Assembly: GCA_016110215.1 (NCBI GenBank)
Contig: JADWQD010000018.1
Span: forward strand, 496,001 to 560,000
DNA: 64,000 nt
Direction of reading: 5' to 3'
From: Capronia americana
Lineage: Eukaryota > Ascomycota > Eurotiomycetes > Chaetothyriales > Herpotrichiellaceae
The notes beneath the pieces were generated by a model. That model was not told the origin of the DNA and did no database searches. It worked only from the letters and a program-made list of their open reading frames with translations. The translations under genes were made by a program, and so were the position numbers. This document shows positions 1 to 9,263 of the stretch, piece after piece; positions within the stretch are counted from its first letter, which is position 1, and every line of letters begins with the position of its first letter.

Positions 1-2
1 CA

Positions 3-749
3 AGGAACGGGGCTGCCAGCAGTGGGTCCCCGGCCATAGGCATGCATGTTCTGCACGAAACCATAACGACTTCACCCACTTACCGTTGCTCTCCCACCCT
101 ACCCAATCGCCTGGTGACTGGCAAACCCACGGATGAAAGACTTGGAAACACACGTCTCCTAGCCGAACAGGCTGTTAGACTTCGCAACCATATCAAGGTA
201 GACGGTTACAGACGATACGCCCCCTCTGCCATGGGACCCGTCCAAACCGGCAGCTTTGGTGGCAAGGACGTTAACGGTTCCCCAAGTTCACGACAACCGG
301 GCATGACAGAGCAACAGCAGCATTTTTTACCAGCTCCACAGTCACATGTAACGTCCGCAGCTTTTAATACCCCCACGGCTTCCGTTGAGTCCCCCGATCC
401 CGACGACGACATGATCGGAATGAGCCGCGCTCCAGGCCAACAAACCAGAACTGCCATAATGGGCGCCACTATTATCGACACAAGTCCGTCCTTGGCCTCC
501 GATCCCAGCGCCGAGGGAGATTTGGACCCGGACAACCATGAGGTTCGCCCTGACGATATCGAGCCCCAATCACCAAGTCTGTCTGATATCATTGGAAGCG
601 AGACACCTTCTGAAGATAGTGAGGATGATGACAAAGATGAGGACTTTGACCCAAGGACGAACGGTGCGAATTTGAAGGTGCCGAAGCATGGGGAGGTTAG
701 GGGATTTGGGATGCGGACACGGCGGAGCAGTGGCAGAGCGAGAGGATAG
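3..749 (+). CDS. C-terminal part of an unknown acidic protein (cut by window edge)
   Basis: This reading frame is open from the first bases of the window to a TAG at 747-749, so the gene almost certainly begins outside. An ATG at 42 exists, but nothing marks it as the true start. About 248 residues are visible. The sequence is low in complexity: Pro/Ser/Gln-rich in the middle, then a strongly acidic run (EDSEDDDKDEDFD), then a basic Arg/Ser tail ending RTRRSSGRARG. An acidic stretch followed by a basic tail is common in nuclear or chromatin-associated proteins, but no catalytic or structural domain is recognisable. I do not know the function. It converges on MED4, with about 480 bp between stops. 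Confidence 0.5.
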   Translation, partial: RNGAASSGSPAIGMHVLHETITTSPTYRCSPTLPNRLVTGKPTDERLGNTRLLAEQAVRLRNHIKVDGYRRYAPSAMGPVQTGSFGGKDVNGSPSSRQPGMTEQQQHFLPAPQSHVTSAAFNTPTASVESPDPDDDMIGMSRAPGQQTRTAIMGATIIDTSPSLASDPSAEGDLDPDNHEVRPDDIEPQSPSLSDIIGSETPSEDSEDDDKDEDFDPRTNGANLKVPKHGEVRGFGMRTRRSSGRARG

Positions 750-1232
750 CGGCAAGCGGAGAAACGTGTTGTAGGAAGCTCTGAAACGGTTGTGACCGAG
801 GGGGGCAATAGTGGAATGACGAATGTCCGGGGGCGGCACCACGGATCGGCGAGACCGCACACATGTACACAAGTTATTCACGAACTTATGATGAAGCGGA
901 TGGGTTGTATCAACACATTGAGGTTAGGCGACCTGTGCAAGATGAAGATGAGCTTCACACATTGGATGATTGAGCTGGGGAGCGATAACACAAAGTTCCG
1001 ACGTGCAAGGAGCAGCGCACCGCAAAGTGTGTTGACCGCCTTCCAAGATAGTCACAGCAACGAAAATGGGAGCTTACTGTGTGATAGTACACAGCATCGT
1101 CGCTGCTCTTCTCTTCCCTATGGCAGATGATCATTTTCGCGCTTTGGCCACCACGTAGTGATGTCCTTTCTCTAGCAGTTCGCAGTCCGCCATCGCTTCT
1201 TTGAACCAACATATCTAGTATGGCGACCCTCC
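750..1232. other. 3' to 3' intergenic region
   Basis: This lies between two convergent genes. No convincing reading frame, RNA gene or repeat is seen; it presumably holds both 3' UTRs. Confidence 0.5.
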
Positions 1233-2261
1233 TCATTCATCGTCCTCATCATCACTATCGGGAAAGTCCAGGGCAAGTTTCTTCTTCGGCTGCGGTGACT
1301 TGGGCGGTCTTTGAGCTTGAGCTTGACTGGCTGAGGGCTGTCCCGTGGCCGCGGTCGCCGGATCTTCTCGTCTTCCCAGAATAGGACTCTCCGGGAAGTC
1401 AATAGCGTCTTCTTCGCCTTTCTCCTCGGGCGCGATGTCCTCTGTTTCCCTCACCATCCTACCTACCTCCCGCTCGACGGCTTCCTGGACGAGCTTGGCA
1501 CTTTCGTCCTCATTTCTGACGCCGCCTGAGAATTGGTGCTCTTGTCGTTCCCTGAAGAGTTGGAGTTGGCCCAGTGCCCCCATCCGCAGGGTCGGCCCAT
1601 CGGGGAAGGACATGCCCATGCGCGCGCGCTCAATGGCGATAGCATTATCGATGCGAGAGAGTTCGGCTGTGGTTTCAACTGTGTTGTTCCCTACGCCACT
1701 TTCGCCATCCGGCCCTATCGTGGCCGTTGCCATATCTTGCGTCGCAGGAGGCTCGGTTGCGGACGGAACACCGTTCACCGCTGTAGCGGCGGAGGATGCG
1801 TTCTTCGCGGCGACCTTCCTCCGTACAGCTTCTGTCTCCGCCTCTTTGGCTGCGATGGTGTTATGTTTGCCTATCCGTGCCGCAAACGTCAAAAGCGTGT
1901 GATAGTCCACCTCGGCGACGGATTCTTCGTGGTCCTCTTCATCCTCATCCTCGGAATCCTCCTCCACAATGCTCGGGTTGATCGCGCCAATTTCCGTCTT
2001 GAACGCGACGCATTTTCTCACCGTGTCTTTCAACTGGTCCTGCAATGACGAGACTTCTTCGCGGAGATTGAGTATCCGTGCGTAGTTCTGCTGGTGTCGT
2101 TGGAGCAGGGAGAGTGCGGAGGCGAGTTCGTCGTCGTCGGCGAGGAGGTCTTTGGCCAGTTGAGGCGCGTTGGAAAAGGTGTTGGTCTGGGTCAAGGTGG
2201 TGATGAGTGCGGTCAGGTGGGTTTCGATGTCGTCGAGGGGTGAGAGGATGAGCGAGTCCAT
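1233..2261 (-). CDS. MED4: Mediator of RNA polymerase II transcription subunit 4
   Basis: Single-exon gene of 342 aa. The start is the ATG at 2261 (MDSLILSPLDDIETHL); the frame is open upstream but begins from an unconvincing extension. Residues about 5-110 form the helical and coiled-coil Med4 core, with the characteristic LxxRHQQNYARILNLREEVSSLQ-like stretch (broken here) after the initial helix. A charged, acidic low-complexity linker follows. The C-terminus is Pro-rich and ends in an acidic tail (LDFPDSDDEDDE), as in fungal Med4 proteins. Med4 belongs to the middle module of Mediator and helps bridge gene-specific activators and RNA polymerase II in the nucleus. It is convergent with the partial gene on its left and divergent from the P450 on its right. 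Assignment is from recognised family character. Confidence 0.85.
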   Translation of the reverse strand: MDSLILSPLDDIETHLTALITTLTQTNTFSNAPQLAKDLLADDDELASALSLLQRHQQNYARILNLREEVSSLQDQLKDTVRKCVAFKTEIGAINPSIVEEDSEDEDEEDHEESVAEVDYHTLLTFAARIGKHNTIAAKEAETEAVRRKVAAKNASSAATAVNGVPSATEPPATQDMATATIGPDGESGVGNNTVETTAELSRIDNAIAIERARMGMSFPDGPTLRMGALGQLQLFRERQEHQFSGGVRNEDESAKLVQEAVEREVGRMVRETEDIAPEEKGEEDAIDFPESPILGRREDPATAATGQPSASQAQAQRPPKSPQPKKKLALDFPDSDDEDDE

Positions 2262-3246
2262 GGTCACGGCGATCCGGGCTTCCTGCACGGTGCGGTGAGA
2301 GTCCGGAATTAGCGAGGACTTGCTCCCAGCGGTGAGCAACTTCAGGTTAGGGAACAGGTGTTTGGCGGGAACAGGCGAGGCGGGCGGTTTAGTTAAAGCT
2401 ATCGCCGGCAGCCCCGGGCGGAAGAGGCCCGGCGCGCTCTAAACGCCATGCACGTGCAAGGCTTGGCGAGGTTTTGAGTTTCTTTCGACATTCCCAAACC
2501 CAAGGACTCGGGTCTATCGAAACGTCTCTTGACAGAAACATGTTGTGTAACGTGCATCTTGGTCGGAAGGCCCGAATAGTACATCTGTGTGCCACCGGGA
2601 CTATTCTCCCAGTGCCCCTCACTCGCAGGCCCGACACGACACGAATCGGAATGTGCCCATCTCTGCCGACCCAGTTCATACTTTTGCATCTGCCACCCAC
2701 ACCAATAGCAGCCACAGCTTACTGCAGCAGCTCGCATCCAGAAATCTTCACTCCTCCTGTGGACAGCACATGATGCTGGCCTGGCTGCGCAGAAACCCGC
2801 CAGAATGGAAACAAAGTCTCGGATTTGTCACCAAGCCATGCACGCTGCGGCATCGTTCGATGCACTACCAGGAACCCGTGCTTATCGGGGTCCTGAAGAA
2901 TGCCACGTAACTCGACCTCTGATATATTCCTTCGAACCGACCAGAGCTTAGGTACGTCTTCATGCAGCATGGGCTTCTCCGCAGTATGTGACGACCAGTC
3001 GCTGCGTGCTGTGGTCGATAGTCGTTACCAACCGACCGTTCCTCATGCACCCATTGCGCGAATACCAATGGGTACCTGGCGTTTCCAATGGGCCTGTTGG
3101 GACGCGAGGGAAACTGACGGAATCTGAATTTCCCTCTCCTGTCGAAAATTGTATTCCTATTTCTTGTCCCATGCCCACCCCCTCTCCCTTGTTCCCATCC
3201 CCTCCCTCCCCAAGCTCGGCCTAAGTGGCTATCCATCAACTCCAAG
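2262..3246. promoter_or_regulatory. Divergent promoter region MED4 / P450
   Basis: About 1 kb between two divergent starts. A pyrimidine-rich stretch at about 3127-3225 lies just upstream of the P450 ATG, which is typical of fungal promoters. Short frames on both strands lack family resemblance or splice logic. Confidence 0.5.
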
Positions 3247-4812
3247 ATGGGCCTGTTATCGTACGTCCTAGACAATGCTGCCTTGGGGGCTGAAGTGTTG
3301 GTCGCGGGCCTCATTGTGTACGCCCTCGGCACTGCCATCTACAATCGGTACTTCCACCCATTGAAGGACATCCCGGGTCCATTCTGGGCCTCGATCACCA
3401 CTCTGTGGTACTTCCGCGCCGTACGATATGGCCGAGGCCAAGACCATCAACTGCCCGTCCACAAAAAGTATGGAAAGTTTGTCAGGATTGCACCCAACCA
3501 GGTCCAGATCATGGATGCAACCGCCCTCGACACGATTTACGGCCCCAAATATGAATTTACAAAGGACACCTTCTACGACAACTTCATCACCAACATCAAT
3601 CCCAACCGGATCGACGGCTTCTCGGAACGGAATGAAGCCAGGCACACGGAACGCCGTCGAATGATAGCTCATATCTATACACAGGGTGCTGTTCTGGAGT
3701 ATGAACCGTGCGTTGACCGAGTCATTGAACTCTTCTACAGGCAGATGGACCGGTTCGCTGCCACCGGAGAGGTCTTTGACATGTCTGTCTGGCTCCGCAA
3801 GTATACCTTTGACGTGATCGGCGAGATGTTCTACGGACGTGAGGGAGGATTCGGCTTCATCCGAGACAACATCGACTATGGCCAGTGGTGCTACCTCATG
3901 GACATTATGCCCAATCCTGTCGCCGCCCTGAACAATATTCCCTATGGATTCCGAAGCCTTTACTTCCTCTTCGAGCTGCTGTATCCAGAAACAAGGGTTG
4001 GGGCGAAGGGCTTCTCCACCACAATCAAGCAAGCCCACGCCGCTATGAAGCAACGCCTAGACGACATGGCCGCCGGCAGACCTTACAATCCGCATGACAC
4101 GCTCAGCAAACTGATCGACATTGCCCATGACGAAAAGAACGACTTCCACATCCTGGACGCCACGACGGAGATCTGGGCCATCATCTGGGCCGGCTCCGAC
4201 ACTACTTACATTGCTCTGACCGCCATCTTCTACTTCCTGCACAAGCACCCGCATACGCTGGAGAAACTGCGCGCCGAGGTAGAGGAAGCCTTCGCCACCG
4301 GTGCGCTCACCTACCCGGTCCGGTTCAACGACGCCGTCAAACTCCCCTACCTCCACGCCGTGGTGCTCGAGGCCATGCGTGTCCATCCATCACTTGGCAC
4401 CGGTCTCCCGCGGGTTGTGCCGCATCCGGGCGTTGAGATCTCCGGCCGCTTCTTCCCCGGCGGCACTGGCGTGATCATGAACCAGAACGCCGTGCACTTT
4501 GACAAGAACGTCTTCGGCGCGGACGCCGAGGAATTCATCCCCGAGCGCTGGACGCGCGACAACGACGGCGGCAGGAATGCCGCGTACATGGAACGCCACA
4601 TGATGCACTTTGGCTATGGGAAGAGAATCTGCATTGGTCGGCACATCACCTTGACGGAAATGTATAAGCTGTTGCCGATCGTGCTCCGGGACTTCGACTT
4701 TGAAATGGTGCTCGACGATAAGGGCCAATGGGAATGGGAGGTTTGGAAAGGCTGGTTCCATCAGCAGAAGAATGTCATGGTTAGAGCGAGGAAGAGAGAG
4801 AGGAGGGCTTGA
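3247..4812 (+). CDS. Cytochrome P450 monooxygenase (pisatin demethylase-like)
   Basis: Intronless frame of 521 aa. An N-terminal membrane anchor (about residues 12-32) is followed by the Pro-rich hinge (HPLKDIPGPFWA). The I-helix oxygen-activation motif is AGSDTT. The K-helix ExxR is EAMR, within VVLEAMRVHPSLGTGLPRVV. The haem loop is HFGYGKRICIG, with the cysteine ligand in the FxxGxRxCxG pattern. Its length and all core motifs are intact, so it should be an active ER-bound monooxygenase. The hinge and C-terminal part resemble the fungal pisatin-demethylase-like P450 group, but the substrate cannot be deduced. It stands alone, with no neighbouring secondary-metabolism core enzyme. The arsenic cluster begins 1.1 kb downstream on the other strand, and I see no reason to include this gene in it. 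Confidence 0.92.
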   Translation: MGLLSYVLDNAALGAEVLVAGLIVYALGTAIYNRYFHPLKDIPGPFWASITTLWYFRAVRYGRGQDHQLPVHKKYGKFVRIAPNQVQIMDATALDTIYGPKYEFTKDTFYDNFITNINPNRIDGFSERNEARHTERRRMIAHIYTQGAVLEYEPCVDRVIELFYRQMDRFAATGEVFDMSVWLRKYTFDVIGEMFYGREGGFGFIRDNIDYGQWCYLMDIMPNPVAALNNIPYGFRSLYFLFELLYPETRVGAKGFSTTIKQAHAAMKQRLDDMAAGRPYNPHDTLSKLIDIAHDEKNDFHILDATTEIWAIIWAGSDTTYIALTAIFYFLHKHPHTLEKLRAEVEEAFATGALTYPVRFNDAVKLPYLHAVVLEAMRVHPSLGTGLPRVVPHPGVEISGRFFPGGTGVIMNQNAVHFDKNVFGADAEEFIPERWTRDNDGGRNAAYMERHMMHFGYGKRICIGRHITLTEMYKLLPIVLRDFDFEMVLDDKGQWEWEVWKGWFHQQKNVMVRARKRERRA

Positions 4813-4814
4813 AT

Positions 4815-5010
4815 GGGTGAGTGAGCCGTGAGTGAGTGGGTAAGTGAGTGAGTGAGTGGGTGAGTGAAGGCAGAATATAATTCGGGAGCGGTGCATGTGA
4901 CGACTTTCTTTCCCTTGGTTGTGCGTGTGTGCGTCTCTCTCTCTCTGTGTGTATGTGTGGTGTGTATGAATGTCAACTGTCCGCTACAGGACAGTACAGT
5001 ACAGTACAGT
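4815..5010. repeat. Cluster of simple sequence repeats
   Basis: A degenerate GTGA tetranucleotide tract, CT and GT dinucleotide tracts and (ACAGT)4 follow each other directly after the P450 stop codon. They probably lie in its 3' UTR. Confidence 0.8.
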
Positions 5011-5850
5011 AGTCACAGAGAGCACAAGTATATATGTCCTTCGGCAAGTCCTTCCGTATCGCAGTTTACAAATCTATAACAATCCATCCCTCTTATTTCT
5101 ATCCAACGTACCCTGACTTAATTACACCCACAGATTTTATGGAGAACTTGCCCTTCGCGTTATATACTGGCTGGCATTTTCCCCTTCCACGGATGTAGTC
5201 ATTCCACGCGATTCCATTTCCGTTTCCGTCGCGTAATACTCACGCAAAGGTCGACGCGGAGATGGAACCGACGATGGGAAGGGAGATACAGTAGTTAGAT
5301 GGATGAAAAATCGGGCTTTTAAATTATCGTCCCAGACTTGAATACTCGAGTTGGGTTGAAGGCCTGGCTCTGGCTCTGGTTCTGGTTGGAATTCGATAAT
5401 TAAGGTAAGGCGTTGGTTGAGACGACACGGCTTGGGCAGGTGGCAGGTGGCAGGGAAGGCGGATGTTATGGACGAGCGCTGTAGTATCCCGCGTATGCTG
5501 TGCATGGCCGTACGGATTCAGTCAGAGGATGAAGAATAAGGTGGAGGAGGAGTACCTAGGTACTAGGTAGGGAGGGATGTCTCTTTCTTTATGTTCCGGC
5601 TTTACAGTAGTGATATGGGGGTGACCATAGTGTAATGTCAACGGAACCTGACCAGACCCGGCAGCCCAAGACCAGGCAGACGAGACGGAATCAAGTCATA
5701 TCGTCTGAATTTTAGTGCCATACCTCACTCTTGCTTTACTACTGTCGCTCACAGCGATGATTCATCTAATAGGGACCGCATAACCTGTGAAGATGCCATC
5801 TCGGCCTCGTGAGTCACCGGCAGCGAGCAGTCGCGCAAGACATCCCTCGT

Positions 5851-5866
5851 CGTCACACCAGTGACG
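5851..5866. promoter_or_regulatory. Inverted repeat CGTCAC-ACCA-GTGACG
   Basis: A perfect 6-bp inverted repeat with a 4-bp spacer lies about 100 bp past the stop codon of the bZIP gene. Its arms contain the bZIP half-site TGACG. It could be a regulator binding site or part of a 3' end structure. Confidence 0.35.
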
Positions 5867-5961
5867 CTGCACACTCGCACTCGAAAGTCAAGGCTCGGGG
5901 AACGGCTGTTCGACACGTCCATATAAAGGGGAGTGTGTCATTTTAATGTCAAAGTCACAGA

Positions 5962-6921
5962 TTATGTCCCAAGGTATGATGGTTCCCTGTCTATCAGCTC
6001 GAAAACAGCGAGATTCCTAACCCTGCAGTTTTGCTTTGTACCACAGCCTAGCTCGTTCCATACATCGTCAGTGGTGTCATGGCCACGAAGTCTTGCAATG
6101 ATTCGTGCGGCCTCGTCGCATGAGGTTTCTTCAGCATGAGTATCAGTTCGTTCCTCCGCCGAGGCACAGGAATCTCGAGGTTGTTTATCCATACAGCGGG
6201 GACGACAGGAGTGATCCGGGCTAGTTTCACTTCTGCTGTCACCGGGTTGGCGATTTGTGGGAGGTGCGGTTTCTTGAGTCGTCGATGGTCGGGCCTCGAA
6301 TGAAAGAATTGGTGATTCTACTTGTACTGATTGTACCGCGTTTGTGTCCATCGATAAGGTAGTAGGAGACCTGCATTTCTGGCCGGCAAATTCTGGGCTC
6401 ATTTCGACATCTTGTTGTGTCTCTTCTGGCGTACTCGTTGATTCCGGATAGCTGAGATCTTGCGTCGCCCTCGCTCTAGTCCCCTCTGCTGGGTTTGTTG
6501 CCGAAATGGGGCTCGACGCTAATTTCGCGGACCCGACCGTGTCACTTCTGGGGCGAAGGGACCATTGTGTGCCATTATCAGTGGTGTTGTTGGCTTCGGA
6601 AAGGTAACTGCTGATTTGGTGTGCATCGACCCCGAACCGCGTCTCCAGCAGCCATCTTAGGAGTCGATTTTCCTTATGCACCCGCTGAGCTGCGACCTGG
6701 ACTTCCTTTGTTGCCTCGACCTTCTCATTCTCCAGCTTTCGGAGACGCTGCTCCAACTCTTGGACATACGCTTTACGTCGGGCTCGGAGGTTGCGTTGGT
6801 TAATGCGGTTTTGTTCGGCTGTCCGTCGCTGGGGTGAGTCCTACCAAGTTTAGAGAGAGAAATTTAGTATATTTTCCAAGGGAAAAGGTGTGAGAGAACT
6901 TTGTCGTACCCGAGTAACCAT
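5962..6921 (-). CDS. bZIP transcription factor (AP-1-like basic region), left end of the arsenic cluster
   Basis: Two exons: 6921-6910 (ATG GTT ACT CGG) and 6840-5962, separated by a 69-nt intron with a GTACGA donor and TAG acceptor. The product is 296 aa. The N-terminus is MVTRDSPQRRTAEQNRINQR, then a basic region (about residues 10-27, NRINQRNLRARRKA) running into heptads (VQELEQRLRKLENEK, about 30-70). This is a fungal bZIP protein with an unusually short N-terminus. The rest is Ser/Thr/Pro-rich and likely disordered. It is transcribed in the same direction as ACR3, whose stop lies about 400 bp upstream of this start. Yeast arsenic genes are controlled by a bZIP (Yap8/Arr1), so a role in regulating this cluster is a reasonable inference, not shown. 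A perfect CRE palindrome lies 224 bp upstream of the ATG. Confidence 0.85.
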
Positions 6922-7322
6922 GACGCAGGTCACATTGATTCGAGGGTTAATAGGGAGTACGGATAATACAACCTTGATTCATTTTCTAGCGCGAACAGCT
7001 TCTTTCACGGCAGTGATAGGAGTAGACGACAACATTGAGAGGACGCAGCTACGGTTGTCGATATTCCGTGATAATTCATTACCTTTCCGTCATTTCGAAG
7101 AACAAAAGATCAAACTTGGGCTTCTAAAGTGGTGGTAGTGGCGCGTGACGTCACCATCGTTGGCGACGAATCATCTCGCTGGTTGCCGAAGCAATCTCGC
7201 GTTGATAAGCGGCTCAACGACAAGTGATTGATTCTTCTGCACATGCAACGGCACTCGATTCCGAGATCCGACATCATCTTCGCTCTAAATCTTCTATCCA
7301 ATGTCTATCCACACCCACGTAA
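6922..7322. promoter_or_regulatory. Promoter region of the bZIP gene / 3' region of ACR3
   Basis: About 400 bp with a perfect CRE palindrome at 7145-7154. No gene is seen. Confidence 0.5.
7145..7154. promoter_or_regulatory. CRE-like palindrome GTGACGTCAC
   Basis: A perfect 10-bp palindrome with a TGACGTCA core, the classical full site for CREB/ATF-type bZIP dimers. It lies 224 bp upstream of the bZIP ATG and could be an autoregulatory or stress-regulator site. Other TGACGTCA cores in the window are at 22049 and 55622. Confidence 0.55.
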
Positions 7323-8658
7323 TCAGTCTTGCCAGTTCCAGCGGCCGGCTATCCATCTCACAACATAGACAAGTGATATCAAAACCGGCACCTCAATTAG
7401 CGGACCGACGGTCGTGGCCAGCGCCTCGTCGCTGTTGGCTCCAAAAGTGGCCACCGCAACCGCAATAGCCAGCTCGAAGTTATTGCTTGCCGCCGTGAAG
7501 CTCTGGGTCGCTGCGATCTTGTACCCAAATCCGAAGCGTTTTGTAATCAACAGCGTCGCGAAGAAAATGACCACAAAGTATACAACAAGAGGAGCAGCTA
7601 CTCGGACGACCGAGACAATCTGATGGACGACTTGCTTCCCCTGGGAGGCGAACAGAACGAGAATCGTGTACAGCAGCCCTAGAAGTGACCACGGAGCGAT
7701 CCATCCAAGGAATTTCCGGTCGTACCAGGTAGCATTGATGCTCCTGAGGATCAGGCGCGTCGCGATGGCTGCTCCTAGAGGTATCCCAAGAAAGACGCCG
7801 ACGCTCCGGGCGACTGTGGAGTACGCAACTTCGGAGGCTCCGCTGTGGCCTATGACGTTCACGAAAAGAATGGCCAGTGGTGCGTAGAGGACCATTTGGA
7901 GGATGGAGTTGAAGGCCACAAGAATTGCGCAATACTCCTCGTCACCACCGGCAAGACCTGTCCAGATCAGGACCTGCAACGCAGTCCGGTCAGTGTATAC
8001 TCAATCGGAACAATACAGATTGGCGCGCGCTTACCATGGCAATGCAGCGTGCTAACCCCACGAATATGAGGCCGTTCCGCAGTTCAGGCCGATCCGGCAG
8101 GAAGGCCCAAGCCAATCCGAGCTGTCTCTCGTCAGCATATAATCGAACAAAAGGCTTTCGTACCGTGCAACAAACCATAAGAAGGGGCGCAATGATCCAG
8201 TTGGCCACAACGCTGAAACCCAGTTGGATCCAAATTTGGCGATGGGCAAAAATGCGGTGCAAGGTCTCGTATTTGACTTTGCACAGGATGGGGTACATCA
8301 TCACCAACAGACCGACAGCTGCATCATCACAGAGAGTTGCCAATCAGTTATGCGAGCACACAAGAGTGTCATTTCGATGGTACTCACCTATGGGAACAGA
8401 GACCTGGACAAATTTGCCTTTCTGGAGAGCTGGCCCAACCCCGTCCACGAAGTTGCCAAGCAGGATGCCGATGATGATTGCCAGTAAGATCCAGAGGACG
8501 AGAAGTCGGTCCAACCACCCAAGGCCGGCATATACTGATTTCTTTTGCTTCACCTGCTCTTGACTTTGCTGTTTCTCGACGTCGACCTTGGTAGGTAGAT
8601 CAGCACCGGCCTTTCGGTCGTCCCCAGTGACCATTAGGTTCTCGCGAGGGTATGACAT
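7323..8658 (-). CDS. ACR3: ACR3-family arsenite efflux permease
   Basis: Four exons: 8658-8388, 8318-8176, 8121-8035 and 7973-7323. The introns are 69, 54 and 61 nt; the 54-nt one leaves the frame open and is easily missed. The product is 383 aa, the usual length, with about ten membrane helices after a charged cytosolic N-terminus. Family landmarks, in order, are VGLLVMMYPILCKVKYE (helix 3), NWIIAPLLMLGLAWAFLP, GLARCIAMVLIWTGLAGGDE with the conserved essential cysteine (Cys164), and FTAASNNFELAIAVAVATFG near the end. ACR3 exports As(OH)3, and in some cases antimonite, from the cytosol across the plasma membrane, driven by the proton gradient. It is divergent from the arsenate reductase gene, with 605 bp between starts. 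The assignment is firm. Confidence 0.95.
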
Positions 8659-8887
8659 TGTGATCCAGCGAGGGAAGTCGACAGATTGTGTGTCGTACTG
8701 TTTGAAAGTAAGAATTCCAACCGATCAAGTAGAAAGGACTGAGTTCTGTCTGGTGTGGCAGATGGTCTAGCAAGTGAGCAATGGACTCTTTTAGAACCAC
8801 AAGTATACCCAGTATTTACCCATTCCCATTCCTGCTTCAAGAGACCCGCCATGTTGATTGCGGAAATATTTTCAGCGAATCAAAGGC

Positions 8888-8900
8888 GGTGAGTGACTAC
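8888..8900 (+). promoter_or_regulatory. Direct repeat GGTGAGTGACTAC, copy 1
   Basis: An exact 13-mer repeated 57 bp downstream. The similarity extends upstream to a 24-bp unit that begins GAATCAAAGGC here, with about three mismatches. It carries TGA and TGAC half-sites of the type bound by bZIP proteins. Confidence 0.5.
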
Positions 8901-8944
8901 CACACGAAGCTGTGATTCGCCAATATACTTGACGAATGAAAAGA

Positions 8945-8957
8945 GGTGAGTGACTAC
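8945..8957 (+). promoter_or_regulatory. Direct repeat GGTGAGTGACTAC, copy 2
   Basis: The second copy, preceded by GAATGAAAAGA. The two copies sit in the same orientation, about 230 and 290 bp from the ACR3 start. Confidence 0.5.
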
Positions 8958-9263
8958 GCCAAGACATCTACTCCCGATCGTTTGACGCTTGTTCTCCTGG
9001 CGAGGGAATGAACCTCGCCTAATTACGGAGTACTCGTGCACTTACTTGTACGGAGTAGTATGTACCTCGTATGTAAATCGGATTGGATGTCCCACGCGCA
9101 CATCTATCCAGTTTTGTCTGTGTCATTCTTTTCCCACCGAAGGAACACCACTCCCCGTCCCTCCTCCTCCTCCGCCACTTACACTCTCATACCATCTCTC
9201 TGACAAATCAACAACCCTTGACTGCTCCATCCATCAGCGTGACGTCGACAACTCGCGAACGTG

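Larger units (their letters stand above)
4813..5961. other. Intergenic region with microsatellites
   Basis: This lies between the convergent P450 and bZIP genes. It holds a GTGA/GAGT-type tetranucleotide tract (about 4815-4867), CT/GT dinucleotide tracts (about 4921-4966), a perfect (ACAGT)4 (4991-5010) and a GGCTCT-type tract (about 5363-5388). The frame at 5137-5505 on the minus strand is not supported as a gene. Confidence 0.55.
8659..9263. promoter_or_regulatory. Divergent ACR3/ACR2 promoter
   Basis: 605 bp with two 13-bp direct repeats (8888-8900 and 8945-8957). A tight pair of TACGGAGTA elements lies at about 9023-9060. A TGACGTCG half-CRE overlaps the 5' leader of ACR2 (9240-9247). 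Confidence 0.6.

Noticed and set aside
206..862. Long minus-strand frame opposite the first gene
   Set aside because: It mirrors the coding strand of the partial acidic gene and has low-complexity content without family resemblance.
1345..2048. Plus-strand frames opposite MED4
   Set aside because: Shadow frames; the minus strand encodes a recognised MED4.
3268..4053. 261-codon minus-strand frame within the P450 gene
   Set aside because: The opposite strand holds an intact P450; this frame has no motif of its own.
3247..4812. P450 as part of the arsenic cluster
   Set aside because: Separated by 1.1 kb of repeats, convergent with the bZIP gene and without any known role in arsenic handling.
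5137..5505. Minus-strand frame of 122 codons after the P450 gene
   Set aside because: Pro/Glu repeat content derives from a microsatellite; no start context, splice or family support.
7925..8563. Plus-strand frame opposite ACR3
   Set aside because: Shadow of the ACR3 exons.
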